Notes: generated from the sequence alone by a model not told the origin. Positions 8,536-16,418 are shown, counted from the first letter of the stretch. The stretch is DNA of 39,321 nt from JAQBDA01 sp964525785 (GCA_964525785.1 CAZGIX010000015.1:1-39321), one strand, 5' to 3'. Made by a program: numbers and translations.

Positions 8536-9027
8536 ATGGACATTCGAAAAATATACGAATATGCACTCCAGCGTGAGCACGAAGGCAAGCGGTTCTTTGA
8601 AGAGAATGCCACCCGGCTCAATCACGCCGCTGCAGTGGGAGTCTTTAAAGAGCTGGCTGCCGAAGAGCAGAAGCACATCGAGTTCATTGAAAGCCAGATT
8701 GCGGCCTTGGATAGCGGCGGATCTTCCAGTGGAGCACTGGGCAGGGAGATGGAGCGAGCCGGTTTCTTTTCGCAGCGTTCCCACTCCGAAATGCTCGACC
8801 AGACCATGCTGGAGGCTATGGTTCCCGATCTGCCGGTACTGCGAACAGCTTACCTGATCGAACGAGATTTTGCGGAATATTACCAGGACGCAGCCAACAA
8901 GACGGAGGGAGAGCCAAAAGACATATTAAATATGCTCGCAGTATGGGAACGCGGTCACGAGCAATTGTTCAAGATGATGCACGACAAAGCGTACGAGATG
9001 TATTCCCAGATGCCCTGGGGTGGTTGA
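8536..9027 (+). CDS. Rubrerythrin/ferritin-like diiron protein
   Basis: A 163-aa four-helix-bundle protein of the ferritin-like superfamily. Carboxylate and histidine ligands appear in REHEGKRFFEE (about residues 13-23), ELAAEEQKHIEFIE (about 39-52), ERDFAEYYQDAA (about 114-125) and WERGHEQLFKMM (about 136-148), fitting a diiron site. There is no C-terminal rubredoxin-like CxxC domain, so it is a rubrerythrin relative lacking that part. Such proteins in anaerobes usually reduce peroxide or handle iron, which would protect the oxygen-sensitive Fdh/Hdr enzymes encoded upstream. A ribosome binding site (CAGGAGA) precedes the ATG. The exact activity is not certain. Confidence 0.83.
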   Translation: MDIRKIYEYALQREHEGKRFFEENATRLNHAAAVGVFKELAAEEQKHIEFIESQIAALDSGGSSSGALGREMERAGFFSQRSHSEMLDQTMLEAMVPDLPVLRTAYLIERDFAEYYQDAANKTEGEPKDILNMLAVWERGHEQLFKMMHDKAYEMYSQMPWGG

Positions 9028-9155
9028 TTCGAGCACCGCTTGTAATCTCATACGCATACGAAGGAGGAATATCCCTGGTCACCATACTCAAAGCTCAGAT
9101 GCCAATATTATTTTCATTTACTAACACAATCCAAATCCATTGAGGAGAATTTTTT

Positions 9156-10049
9156 ATGAGCGACCAAATTTCGTTTGATGCTCTTGGACCGCCAGCAATG
9201 GGATCCAAAGCGGAAAACATCGGCGTCACTAAAGCCAGCCTGCGAGCCGATAACATGTTTGTATTAGGCATCCTGGCAGGTGCATTCATCGGCATAGGCG
9301 CCATCTTTGCCACCACCGTCTCTGCCGGCAGCATCTCCATTAAGGATGCGGCAGGAGCAGCCGCCTTCGCAACCGGCTTGCCCTACGGCGTTATCCGTCT
9401 GCTCACAGGATTGGTGTTTGCTACAGGCCTGATCCTGGTTATTGTGGGCGGTGCCGAGCTTTTCACCGGCAATACCCTGATCACCATGGCCTTCGCCAGC
9501 AAGAAAGTAACCCTGGCGCAGCTGCTGCGCAACTGGGTGATTGTCTACCTTGGCAACCTGGTCGGTTCGGTTCTGACCGCTTACGTTGTCTTCCTGGGTA
9601 AACAGTACACGTTTGGTGGCGGAGCCATCGGTCTGACAGCCCTGAACATCGGAGAAGCGAAAACTGCGCTGGGCTTCATACAGGCTGTCGCCCTGGGTAT
9701 CATGTGCAACGCCCTGGTCTGCATGGCCGTCTGGTTGTGCTACAGCGCCCGGAGCACCACCGATAAAATCCTGGCCATCATTCCGCCCATCGCATGCTTT
9801 GTCGCCGCCGGATTCGAGCACAGCATCGCCAATATGTACTTCATCCCGGTAGCCTTGTTCATAAAGTACTCTGGAGATTCTTCCTTCTTTACCGCCATCG
9901 GTAAAACTGCAGCCGACTTCCCCCACCTGACCTGGGGCAACTTCTTCCTCGCCAACTTGCTGCCGGTTACCATCGGCAACATCATTGGCGGTGGCTTCAT
10001 GGTCGGACTGGTCTACTGGTTCGTATATTTACGCAAGGCCACCAAGTAG
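9156..10049 (+). CDS. focA: Formate/nitrite transporter family channel (FocA-like)
   Basis: A 297-aa integral membrane protein with six predicted transmembrane helices of the FNT family. Typical signatures are seen: GAELFTGNTLITMAFASKK (about residues 102-120), the CNALVCMAVWLC segment, and GFEHSIANMYFIPVALF containing the conserved pore-region histidine context. FNT channels move formate, nitrite or hydrosulfide across the cytoplasmic membrane. Placement after the formate dehydrogenase operon points to formate. A strong ribosome binding site (TTGAGGAGAA) lies before the ATG at 9156. The 128-base gap upstream could hold its own promoter, though none was clear. The gene ends 25 bases before a long palindrome that may stop transcription. 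Confidence 0.92.
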   Translation: MSDQISFDALGPPAMGSKAENIGVTKASLRADNMFVLGILAGAFIGIGAIFATTVSAGSISIKDAAGAAAFATGLPYGVIRLLTGLVFATGLILVIVGGAELFTGNTLITMAFASKKVTLAQLLRNWVIVYLGNLVGSVLTAYVVFLGKQYTFGGGAIGLTALNIGEAKTALGFIQAVALGIMCNALVCMAVWLCYSARSTTDKILAIIPPIACFVAAGFEHSIANMYFIPVALFIKYSGDSSFFTAIGKTAADFPHLTWGNFFLANLLPVTIGNIIGGGFMVGLVYWFVYLRKATK

Positions 10050-10074
10050 GCGCCCACTTATTAAATATAGAAGT

Positions 10075-10153
10075 TACGCAGTTCAGGAGAAAAGTGTGGG
10101 TGTTTGGGCGGGCGCAGCCCGCCCAAACACCCACTTCCTCCCTCAACTGCGTA
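10075..10153. repeat. 79-bp palindromic element after focA
   Basis: A nearly perfect long inverted repeat. The outer arms are TACGCAGTT (10075-10083) and AACTGCGTA (10145-10153). The inner arms are GTGGGTGTTTGGGCGGGC and its exact complement around a central GCA. It could be a miniature mobile element, a REP-like repeat or a strong terminator for focA. A related palindrome is at 19115-19189. Confidence 0.75.
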
Positions 10154-10176
10154 TGTCCTAAAATAAATACAATCAG

Positions 10177-10205
10177 CATATCCCGACGTCCATCGTCGGG
10201 ATATG
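10177..10205. repeat. Small perfect hairpin, CATATCCCGACG type
   Basis: A 12-bp perfect stem (CATATCCCGACG / CGTCGGGATATG) around TCCAT. Its core CCCGAC...GTCGGG also occurs at 14-30. It lies upstream of the gene at 10279 and may be a repeat family member or an RNA hairpin. Confidence 0.6.
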
Positions 10206-10278
10206 TGTTTAAACTGTTTTCCATTGGGTTTACAATAGATAATAACTTCAGGACTGCTAATGGAAAGGCGATCCCAAA

Positions 10279-11196
10279 ATGCCCATCGAATCCGATCTGC
10301 TCTGTTCTATCTACTCACTATCATTGGGCGAGCCTCTTTTCGGAACCGCGCCGCGTACTGATATATGGATATTAATAGAATATCCTTATCCTTATGCTTC
10401 CAGGGCATACGAAGAGAGCGATTTGCCGCTACCCATCAAAGAACGTCTATCCAGCGTCCTGCAGTCCTGCGCGAACCCCCGCTTGCTCTTGATCAAGAAG
10501 CATCATGACGAACCAAAAGGCAGGACCGTGGTTTTTATTGCGGTTTCTAATCCCCAGGCACCACGAATGTATCGCTACGAGCTTGCTAAGTACGATGAAT
10601 TATTGGCGGTTGATTGGGAAGGTGTGATCAAGGGGGATAAATCTTACTCCGAGAATCACCTGCATAACGAAGAGCTCTATTTGATTTGTACAAATGGCAA
10701 ACGCGACCGCTGCTGCGCCAAAAACGGGCTGCCTTTGCACGAAGCGATCGCGGCGATCAAGCCGGAAAATACCTGGCAGTCCTCGCATGTCGGCGGACAC
10801 CGGTTTGCCGGGAACCTGGTCTGTTTGCCACACGGGCTTTATTACGGGCGTGTACCCGCAGATAAAGGCAGAAAAATCGTTGATGCTTACCGCTCAGGGC
10901 AGATCGTCCTGGATCATTTTCGCGGGCGCTCTTGTTACACCCCCGAACAGCAAGCTGCCGAGTACTACCTGCGGGAGCAAACCGGGGAGATGAGCATCGA
11001 TGGATTCCGCTTAGTGGAGAGCCGAGAGACCGATCCCGATCACTGGTCGATCACATTCGATTCCCAATTGGGAAGGCGCTACCGCCTGAAGGTCTGTGCT
11101 GAATTGTCTGAATATGCGTTGTTCGAAAGCTGCAGCAAGCCGGAAAACCGAAACCAGCAGATCTTGTACCAGCTCCAGAGCATCAAAGTGGAATAA
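10279..11196 (+). CDS. Sucrase/ferredoxin-like family protein
   Basis: A 305-aa protein of the Suc/Fer-like family (thioredoxin-like ferredoxin fold). The C-terminal two thirds carries the family cluster motif CTNGKRDRCCAKNG (from about residue 138), followed by SSHVGGHRFAGNLVCLPHGLYYG (given here as a landmark in two parts: SSHVGGHRFAG and NLVCLPHGLYYG). These cysteines and histidines fit a [2Fe-2S] or similar site. The physiological role of the family is poorly known; sucrase activity is a historical name and should not be assumed. AAAGG precedes the ATG at 10279. It converges with the minus-strand lipoprotein gene, leaving only 10 bases between stops, so no separate terminator is apparent. 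Confidence 0.85.
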   Translation: MPIESDLLCSIYSLSLGEPLFGTAPRTDIWILIEYPYPYASRAYEESDLPLPIKERLSSVLQSCANPRLLLIKKHHDEPKGRTVVFIAVSNPQAPRMYRYELAKYDELLAVDWEGVIKGDKSYSENHLHNEELYLICTNGKRDRCCAKNGLPLHEAIAAIKPENTWQSSHVGGHRFAGNLVCLPHGLYYGRVPADKGRKIVDAYRSGQIVLDHFRGRSCYTPEQQAAEYYLREQTGEMSIDGFRLVESRETDPDHWSITFDSQLGRRYRLKVCAELSEYALFESCSKPENRNQQILYQLQSIKVE

Positions 11197-11206
11197 ATAG
11201 TCCTCC

Positions 11207-12136
11207 TTAAGGCAAATCTATCTCCACTTCATAATTCCAGTTGCCCTGGTCGCCGCTGGTGGCTGTGACAACGATCAAGAGTGTATACGTAACTTCCCTA
11301 ACTGCTTCACCGCCAGAAGTCCATTTATAGGTAGAATCTTCAAATACCCAGGGATTACAGTCAGGCTCTCCGCCTCCGAAGATGCAGAAACCGGCCTGTC
11401 TTTCGGTCCGCTGGTAGACTTCGTCCCCATTCTCATCCAATACCTGGAAGCTGACCTCGGCGATACCATCACCATCATCTGTCTCCTCAGAGTTGGTATC
11501 ATATACTTTGAAGCGCACGAGATATTGCGAGTCGAAATCCGCTTCCCAGACAAAATTGGGCGGAAAAGTGCCGTCAGGAGTTGAATTATCGGCTCTTGGC
11601 GGTTGGGGCTGGGGCGGAGGCACCACGGCAACAGATGGGAGCGATGTCAAATCGATATTGCATGAGATGTACTGGTTGCCCGCACTCACCCAGCCGATTT
11701 GATTTGCTCCTGGCTCTTTCACCTGCGCCCACGCGCCGTCTGGGATGCCCTCTGGATTGTATCCCAATGGTTCGAGGATGGTCTGGGCAGGCAAAGCGCG
11801 GATGGGCGGCCGATAAGCAGTACCCGGACCGGTGCGCAAATTTAAATCCTGCAGGACGGTACAGCTCGGACCCGAGGTCGCAGTAGGTGGAGCGGGCGTG
11901 TCTGTTAAGGCCGCCGCCGGGCTCGATGTGGGTTGGGCGTTCTCTGTGGGCGGCGGGGATGCCTCAGTCGGTGTATTCACTACAGCCGATGTGGGCAGAG
12001 CCCCTGTTGTAGCCGAAGGAAGTACCTGGTCATCCGGAGTTGGCGTCGGGGAGACCGCTCGCCCCAGATTACAACCCAGCAGTACCAGCAGCAGAGCAAT
12101 CGACAAAACGATAAGTTTCAGATTATTTCTTTTCAT
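11207..12136 (-). CDS. SH3-domain lipoprotein
   Basis: A 309-aa predicted lipoprotein. The signal peptide ends in a lipobox (VLLGC, lipidated Cys22). A Pro/Thr/Ala-rich linker covers about residues 29-92, then a bacterial SH3-like domain (about 95-170: LNLRTGPGTAYRPP, GAWAQVKEPG, IGWVSAGNQYI). The remaining C-terminal region (about 195-309) looks beta-rich (FKVYDTNSEE, VSFQVLDENGDEVYQ, WNYEVEIDLP) and is not recognised. It should be attached to the outer face of the membrane. The start overlaps the stop of the STAND ATPase gene by four bases, so it is part of that operon. It may sense or bind something outside and work with the extracytoplasmic TPR part of the ATPase, which is inference. Confidence 0.85.
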   Translation of the reverse strand: MKRNNLKLIVLSIALLLVLLGCNLGRAVSPTPTPDDQVLPSATTGALPTSAVVNTPTEASPPPTENAQPTSSPAAALTDTPAPPTATSGPSCTVLQDLNLRTGPGTAYRPPIRALPAQTILEPLGYNPEGIPDGAWAQVKEPGANQIGWVSAGNQYISCNIDLTSLPSVAVVPPPQPQPPRADNSTPDGTFPPNFVWEADFDSQYLVRFKVYDTNSEETDDGDGIAEVSFQVLDENGDEVYQRTERQAGFCIFGGGEPDCNPWVFEDSTYKWTSGGEAVREVTYTLLIVVTATSGDQGNWNYEVEIDLP

Positions 12137-15096
12137 CCCTGGCCTCCAGACAGGTCACCGACTATTCCCTGGACTTCGATCCGGTTGGGTCTACAAATAT
12201 CGCCAACAATCTCGTTTTGGATGATCAGGTCCTGCGTACCATCCGCCTGGGCGATGCACAGGTCAAAATATTCAATGGCGCGTTGATACGCAGCCAGGCT
12301 GCTGGAATAATCCTGATCGACCTCGTACACATACCCAAGCCACCGGTTTGCAGATCCCAGGTACTCGTACGCCTGGGTGAGAAAACGTTTTTGCCCTGGA
12401 TCTTCCAGGCTCATTAAAGTCGAATTCAGGGTGTCGATCGAGCGATCGATGAGCTCAACCGCAGCGCCGGAATCGCCGCGAAAATATTCGATCTGACCTT
12501 TCAAGCGCAGGGTGTTGCCTAATGCAAGCTGACCGATAGCCACCAGCGGGACTCCGGAATCCCCCTGCTGCGCCCCCAGTCTTATCGATTGGTCCAATTG
12601 TGCGATCGTCTGCTCAACCAACACGCTGATCGAGTCCAGGGAAGAAACTCGATTATCAACACCCGGGTTTTCATCCATCCAGGCAGACAGCGCGCGCTGA
12701 GCGCGTTTAAAATACAAGCCTCCCAGGCCAATGTACGCTCGAGAATACTCTGGATCGAGCGCAATCGCCTTTTGGAATGCAGTCTCTGCCTGTCGCTCGA
12801 ATGCATCTTTGATATCAGACAGGATCGACTCGCGGTCGACCAGGAAAAGGTATTCCCGCCCGATAAAGAACTGCACCAAGGCCGATTCCGGGCTGATCTT
12901 GCTGGCTTCAGTAAACGCTTCCAATGCTTCCAGTGAATGCCCAAGCTGGGCCTCCGCCAGTCCCAAAGCAATCCATCCCAGGCTGGATGCCTGGCGGTCA
13001 ATCTGAGCCTGGAACTGATCATTCCCAGGGACGATCGCTATCGACTGGTCAAGGCTGAAGCTTCCCAGTAAGTCTTCATAGTTGTAATCTGGTTGGGGCG
13101 CCAAGTAGAATTCCAGGTCGAGCAGCGGCGGTTCCACCCCATCATCCACCACGCCATAAATGACCATATCTGCATTCAGCTGGCGGGCCAATTCTGCGGC
13201 TACCCCGGCACGCTGTCCTTCATCTTTCCCAATTACAGGACCGATTTCTACGCCGAGGTCTTTCAGCTCAGGACTATCCTGCCAGATGAGGATGTTCGGA
13301 TTATCGCCTAACTGCTTCTGCAAGCTTTGATAAATCAGCCTGGCAGGCGCCTGATCCAACTCGTCCTGCCGAGCTTCCCCACTATCTGGTCCCGCAGTCG
13401 AGCTGATATCAGCGACTGCAATGTTGTAGAAACCATCCATCACTGCCGGCTCTCGGACGATAAATGCTGAGTAGATCAGGTAAAGGATACCGACTACCAG
13501 CACCAGAGTCAGTCCGATGAGTGTCCGTTGAACCGTGGTCGCTCTGGCAAGCCGCCTGGCTTGCTCCGCCTCGCGCTCCGCCTGAACCTGGCTGGCATCC
13601 AGGAATTCGCTCTCCTGCAGGCTAAGCAGGTCCGCATTCTTGTTCGCCCACTCCTGAACCTGTTTCAGGCGGAAGCCCCGGTACAGGAAACCTGGATCTT
13701 TCTCACCGTTGATCCAATCGTGGGTGTCGCCAGCCAGCTGTTGGTGGAGGATCAACCCCTGGCGGTCTTCATCTAACCACTGCCGTAGGGTGGGCCACTC
13801 GCGGATCAAGGCTTCATGGGCAACTTCGCATACCTTGGTACCCCCGGGCTCGACCGTGCCAATGGTTACCAGGCGTGCATCCGTCAGAATCTTGATCACT
13901 GTATTGATGACCAGCTCGTCCGTCGAGCGCGTGATCAACTCCGAATAATTTACCCGGCGGCGTGTGTCGTGAGAATCTTCCCCCACTTCAGCCATGCGGA
14001 TGAAGATCATCCGGGCGACCGGCTGCAGTTCTTCGGAGAGCTGCTTTCTGAATACGTTTTCAGCAGATTGAGCAATGGCGCCGCGCACGCCGCCTGACTC
14101 AGTGTATGCGGAAAGGGTTAATGTTCGTCCTCGGCGCCTGCGCCAGGTCTCGTGCAAGGCATGCGATAGGAGCGGCAGCGCCCCTGGCTCGTAGCCGATA
14201 TCATCCAGGATAACCTCGATCAGCCCCTCCTGGATCTTCCAGCCTCCCTGCGCCAGGGGTTTGTCGATCGCGCTCACGAGCTCATCCCGGTTCATGGCAC
14301 CGATAAACTCCTGGTATTGCGAGGCAATCTCCCTCAAGCGGTCATGCTGAGCCACGTAGGCATAGAAGTCCGCCCGTAGCACCAACAAGATCGTCGCCGG
14401 CTGGGTATCCCCGGAGTCGGCAAGCTCCAGCAGGCTGCCGATAAAAGCCTGCTGCTCCTCGGTGGACCGGCACAAGGTATACAGCTCTTCGAACTGGTCG
14501 ATGACCAACAAAAAGTGGCTGGCGGAATGCCTGGACAGGTATCTGCGGATTGCCAGCCCCAGGGCGCGTTGATCGGCAGCCATTTCCCCTTGCAAGGTAG
14601 AGATGGCGCTGGTCGACTCCGCCTCCCGTTCCAGGCTGGCAGCCAGGGCTTCCAAAGGGTGGGCTGTGGGAGTCATCACATGCATGGCCCACTTGCTGCT
14701 GTCCTTCGGAGGCATACCGCCATCCGCCAGACGCTCTCCCCGTTTCAACGCCGGGATCACCCCGGCGCGCACCAGCGACGATTTACCGCTGCCGGATGCG
14801 CCGATGACCGCCAGGAAGTTGGTACGATGCAGCCGACCGATGATGCGCGCGGTGACCTGCTCGCGACCGAAGAACCGGTCGGAATCCTTTTCGTCGAAGT
14901 ACTGCAGCCCCTGGAATGGCGGATCGCCCGGCTCAGGCGGCAGATGCTCGATATCAATCGCTTCGGCTGCCCCGACCAGGGTTGATTTGATGTTGATAAC
15001 CGCGCCGCGAAAATCGCCGGAGAGCTCGAATTGATCGCCGGCGGGAGTTGATGGCTCGGTTTTCTTTTTTGGGCGGCCTATTCGCCTGACACTCAT
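12133..15096 (-). CDS. Membrane-anchored nSTAND1 ATPase with TPR repeats
   Basis: A 987-aa protein. A short N-terminal segment holds a basic AT-hook-like patch (GRPKKK, residues 7-12) and the motif SGDFRGAVINIKSTL (26-40). An nSTAND1 NTPase module follows: lead-in PFQGLQYFDEKDSDRFFGRE (60-79), Walker A GASGSGKS (99-106), Walker B FLLVIDQFEEL (195-205), LLVLRADFYA sensor (237-246), GYEPGALPLL (301-310) and winged-helix region VAHEALIREWPTLRQWL (about 425-441). A coiled stretch precedes one transmembrane helix at about 526-545. The C-terminal 430 residues contain tetratricopeptide-type repeats (for example AFTEASKISPESALVQFFIG, AFQKAIALDPEYSRAYIGLG). STAND proteins act as ligand-triggered switches that oligomerise. 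Here the repeats would lie outside and the ATPase inside. Ten bases separate it from the upstream small gene with the same motif. Confidence 0.9.
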   Translation of the reverse strand: MSVRRIGRPKKKTEPSTPAGDQFELSGDFRGAVINIKSTLVGAAEAIDIEHLPPEPGDPPFQGLQYFDEKDSDRFFGREQVTARIIGRLHRTNFLAVIGASGSGKSSLVRAGVIPALKRGERLADGGMPPKDSSKWAMHVMTPTAHPLEALAASLEREAESTSAISTLQGEMAADQRALGLAIRRYLSRHSASHFLLVIDQFEELYTLCRSTEEQQAFIGSLLELADSGDTQPATILLVLRADFYAYVAQHDRLREIASQYQEFIGAMNRDELVSAIDKPLAQGGWKIQEGLIEVILDDIGYEPGALPLLSHALHETWRRRRGRTLTLSAYTESGGVRGAIAQSAENVFRKQLSEELQPVARMIFIRMAEVGEDSHDTRRRVNYSELITRSTDELVINTVIKILTDARLVTIGTVEPGGTKVCEVAHEALIREWPTLRQWLDEDRQGLILHQQLAGDTHDWINGEKDPGFLYRGFRLKQVQEWANKNADLLSLQESEFLDASQVQAEREAEQARRLARATTVQRTLIGLTLVLVVGILYLIYSAFIVREPAVMDGFYNIAVADISSTAGPDSGEARQDELDQAPARLIYQSLQKQLGDNPNILIWQDSPELKDLGVEIGPVIGKDEGQRAGVAAELARQLNADMVIYGVVDDGVEPPLLDLEFYLAPQPDYNYEDLLGSFSLDQSIAIVPGNDQFQAQIDRQASSLGWIALGLAEAQLGHSLEALEAFTEASKISPESALVQFFIGREYLFLVDRESILSDIKDAFERQAETAFQKAIALDPEYSRAYIGLGGLYFKRAQRALSAWMDENPGVDNRVSSLDSISVLVEQTIAQLDQSIRLGAQQGDSGVPLVAIGQLALGNTLRLKGQIEYFRGDSGAAVELIDRSIDTLNSTLMSLEDPGQKRFLTQAYEYLGSANRWLGYVYEVDQDYSSSLAAYQRAIEYFDLCIAQADGTQDLIIQNEIVGDICRPNRIEVQGIVGDLSGGQG

Positions 15097-15106
15097 GGTA
15101 CGAATT

Positions 15107-15496
15107 TCAGCTCATTGCCCCGGTCAGCCTGCCGATAGTCATTACAATCTGCGAGGCGATGGTGACCACCGCAGGCATCACTTCCACCAGGTTTTGAGCT
15201 GCTTGCTTGAGGCCTTCGCCGGTGATGTTCAGCAAGGTCTTGTTCGGCTTTTCTGCTTTGGCCTGCTCGACCAACGCTTCCGCCGTCTGAGCGACGGCAA
15301 CGGCGTCTTCCTTCTTCTCTTCTGGCACCGCCTGCAGTGCCTTGCTCAGCTCTTCGACGAGCATTTTCAGCTCCTCTTTATCGCCATCATCACCCGAACG
15401 GATATCTCCGACGCTTTGCTGGACGTTGGTCAAGGTGGATTTGATGTTCAAGATCGCGCCCCGAAAATCACCTGACATATCGAACCTGTCGCTCAT
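15107..15496 (-). CDS. Small protein sharing the SGDFRGA motif with the adjacent STAND ATPase
   Basis: A 129-aa protein of unknown function. Residues 8-22 read SGDFRGAILNIKSTL, nearly the same as residues 26-40 of the downstream STAND ATPase. The middle (about 36-85) is charged and helical, probably coiled coil (EELKMLVEELSKALQ, AEALVEQAKAEK). The C-terminus (about 100-123) is amphipathic to hydrophobic (NLVEVMPAVVTIASQIVMTI) and could insert in a membrane or pack in an oligomer. The ATG at 15496 is preferred to an upstream in-frame ATG at 15526 because AGGAGAAGG lies just before it. It is the first gene of a three-gene operon. The arrangement suggests a partner or effector recruited by a motif match, which is inference. 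No enzyme domain is seen. Confidence 0.85.
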   Translation of the reverse strand: MSDRFDMSGDFRGAILNIKSTLTNVQQSVGDIRSGDDGDKEELKMLVEELSKALQAVPEEKKEDAVAVAQTAEALVEQAKAEKPNKTLLNITGEGLKQAAQNLVEVMPAVVTIASQIVMTIGRLTGAMS

Positions 15497-15585
15497 GTAT
15501 CCTTCTCCTTTAATAATATGGATCATTATAACCTTATTTATAGCCTTTCCTGGTGTTTCGTTCCTGCCATATGCATGTGCAAAAT

Positions 15586-15615
15586 CAGGATTTTCACATT
15601 TTTATGAAAATCCTG
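15586..15615. promoter_or_regulatory. Inverted repeat in divergent promoter region
   Basis: A perfect 11-bp inverted repeat (CAGGATTTTCA / TGAAAATCCTG) with an eight-base AT-rich spacer. It lies between the divergent genes starting at 15496 (-) and 15701 (+). It may be an operator for one or both. On the minus strand a TATAAT-type -10 can be seen at 15525-15530, but no good -35 was found. Confidence 0.45.
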
Positions 15616-15700
15616 CATTGAGCCTGGACACAGCGCCAGGTTGTATTGTGCCTGTGTTAAAATGAGCACCTATCGGTGAATGTAGCAGTAGACAGGCACA

Positions 15701-16381
15701 ATGACTGAAACTTCCCTGCATGCTTCGTTAAAATCCTGGTATTCCCAACCGGGAGACCAAATCGAGACTCTGGTCGATGGATTTATCATTGATATCCGTC
15801 GCGGGGACCTGTTGATCGAAGTACAGACCCGCAGTTTTTCCAGCTTGCGCCCGAAACTTGAGTACCTGCTTCCCTCCTATCGCCTCCATGTGGTACACCC
15901 GATCGCAGTGGAGAAATGGATCGTAAAGAAATACCGGGATAAAAATACACAGCCGAGCCGGCGAAAATCACCCCAACGCGGTCGCCTGGAGCATATGTTC
16001 AAGGAATTGATTTACATTTCCCACCTGCTGCCGAATCCTAACTTATCGGTCGAAATTATCCTGACCCGTGAAGAAGTGGTTTGGGTGGATGACGGAACAG
16101 GATCATGGCGGCGCAAGGGCTGGCGGATCGCCGATCGCAGCTTGATTGATATCCTGGAAAGGCAGGTACTTTTTGGCCTGGAAGATTATCGCTCGCTTCT
16201 TCCTTCTAATCTGCCCCAACCATTTACTACGACCGATCTGGCTGAGCGGGCCAATATCCCGCGCCCACTCGCTCAGATGATGACTTACTGCATGCGTAAG
16301 TCTGGAATCATTGAGCTGAACGGCAAACGTAAACAGGCATATTGCTATGCCATCCCCCAATCAGGGCGGGGAATTTTGTAA
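15701..16381 (+). CDS. Uncharacterised protein, possible PD-(D/E)xK-fold nuclease with winged helix
   Basis: A 226-aa protein whose family I do not recognise by name. The N-terminal part has a pattern resembling restriction-endonuclease-like cores: E22, D31 in VDGFIIDIRRGD, then IEVQT with E40 and Q42 in place of the more usual ExK, followed by a positively charged helix region (FSSLRPKL). The middle is basic (KKYRDKNTQPSRRKSPQRGR). The C-terminal 65 residues look like a winged-helix domain (FTTTDLAERANIPRPLAQMM, KSGIIELNGKRKQAYCYAI). A DNA-related role is therefore plausible but unproved. It is transcribed away from the STAND operon, with an inverted repeat in the shared region. Confidence 0.7.
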   Translation: MTETSLHASLKSWYSQPGDQIETLVDGFIIDIRRGDLLIEVQTRSFSSLRPKLEYLLPSYRLHVVHPIAVEKWIVKKYRDKNTQPSRRKSPQRGRLEHMFKELIYISHLLPNPNLSVEIILTREEVVWVDDGTGSWRRKGWRIADRSLIDILERQVLFGLEDYRSLLPSNLPQPFTTTDLAERANIPRPLAQMMTYCMRKSGIIELNGKRKQAYCYAIPQSGRGIL

Positions 16382-16389
16382 ATTCCTTG

Positions 16390-16418
16390 TTGAATTTATA
16401 AAACATATGTGCTATAAT
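16390..16418 (+). promoter_or_regulatory. Predicted sigma70-type promoter before the phosphatase gene
   Basis: TTGAAT at 16390-16395, a 17-base spacer, and a consensus TATAAT at 16413-16418. It would leave a leader of about 195 bases before the start at 16620. The leader has no other clear feature. Confidence 0.5.

Noticed and set aside
9100..9144. Possible 14-codon leader peptide before focA, near an AAGGAGG-like sequence
   Set aside because: The Shine-Dalgarno-like sequence is too far from the ATG, and no attenuator-like stem pair is visible.
9264..9926. 220-codon open frame on the minus strand inside focA
   Set aside because: It is low-complexity and rich in Gly, Gln and Asp, typical of the antisense of a hydrophobic membrane protein gene.
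15058..15078. AT-hook DNA-binding motif (GRPKKK) at the STAND N-terminus
   Set aside because: A single short basic patch is not enough to claim DNA binding; it may be a linker or a membrane-surface contact.
14977..15475. Naming the shared motif as a known BASS amyloid family
   Set aside because: I cannot match it to a specific published BASS class from memory, and the motif is N-terminal in both proteins, unlike the usual order, so only the resemblance is reported.
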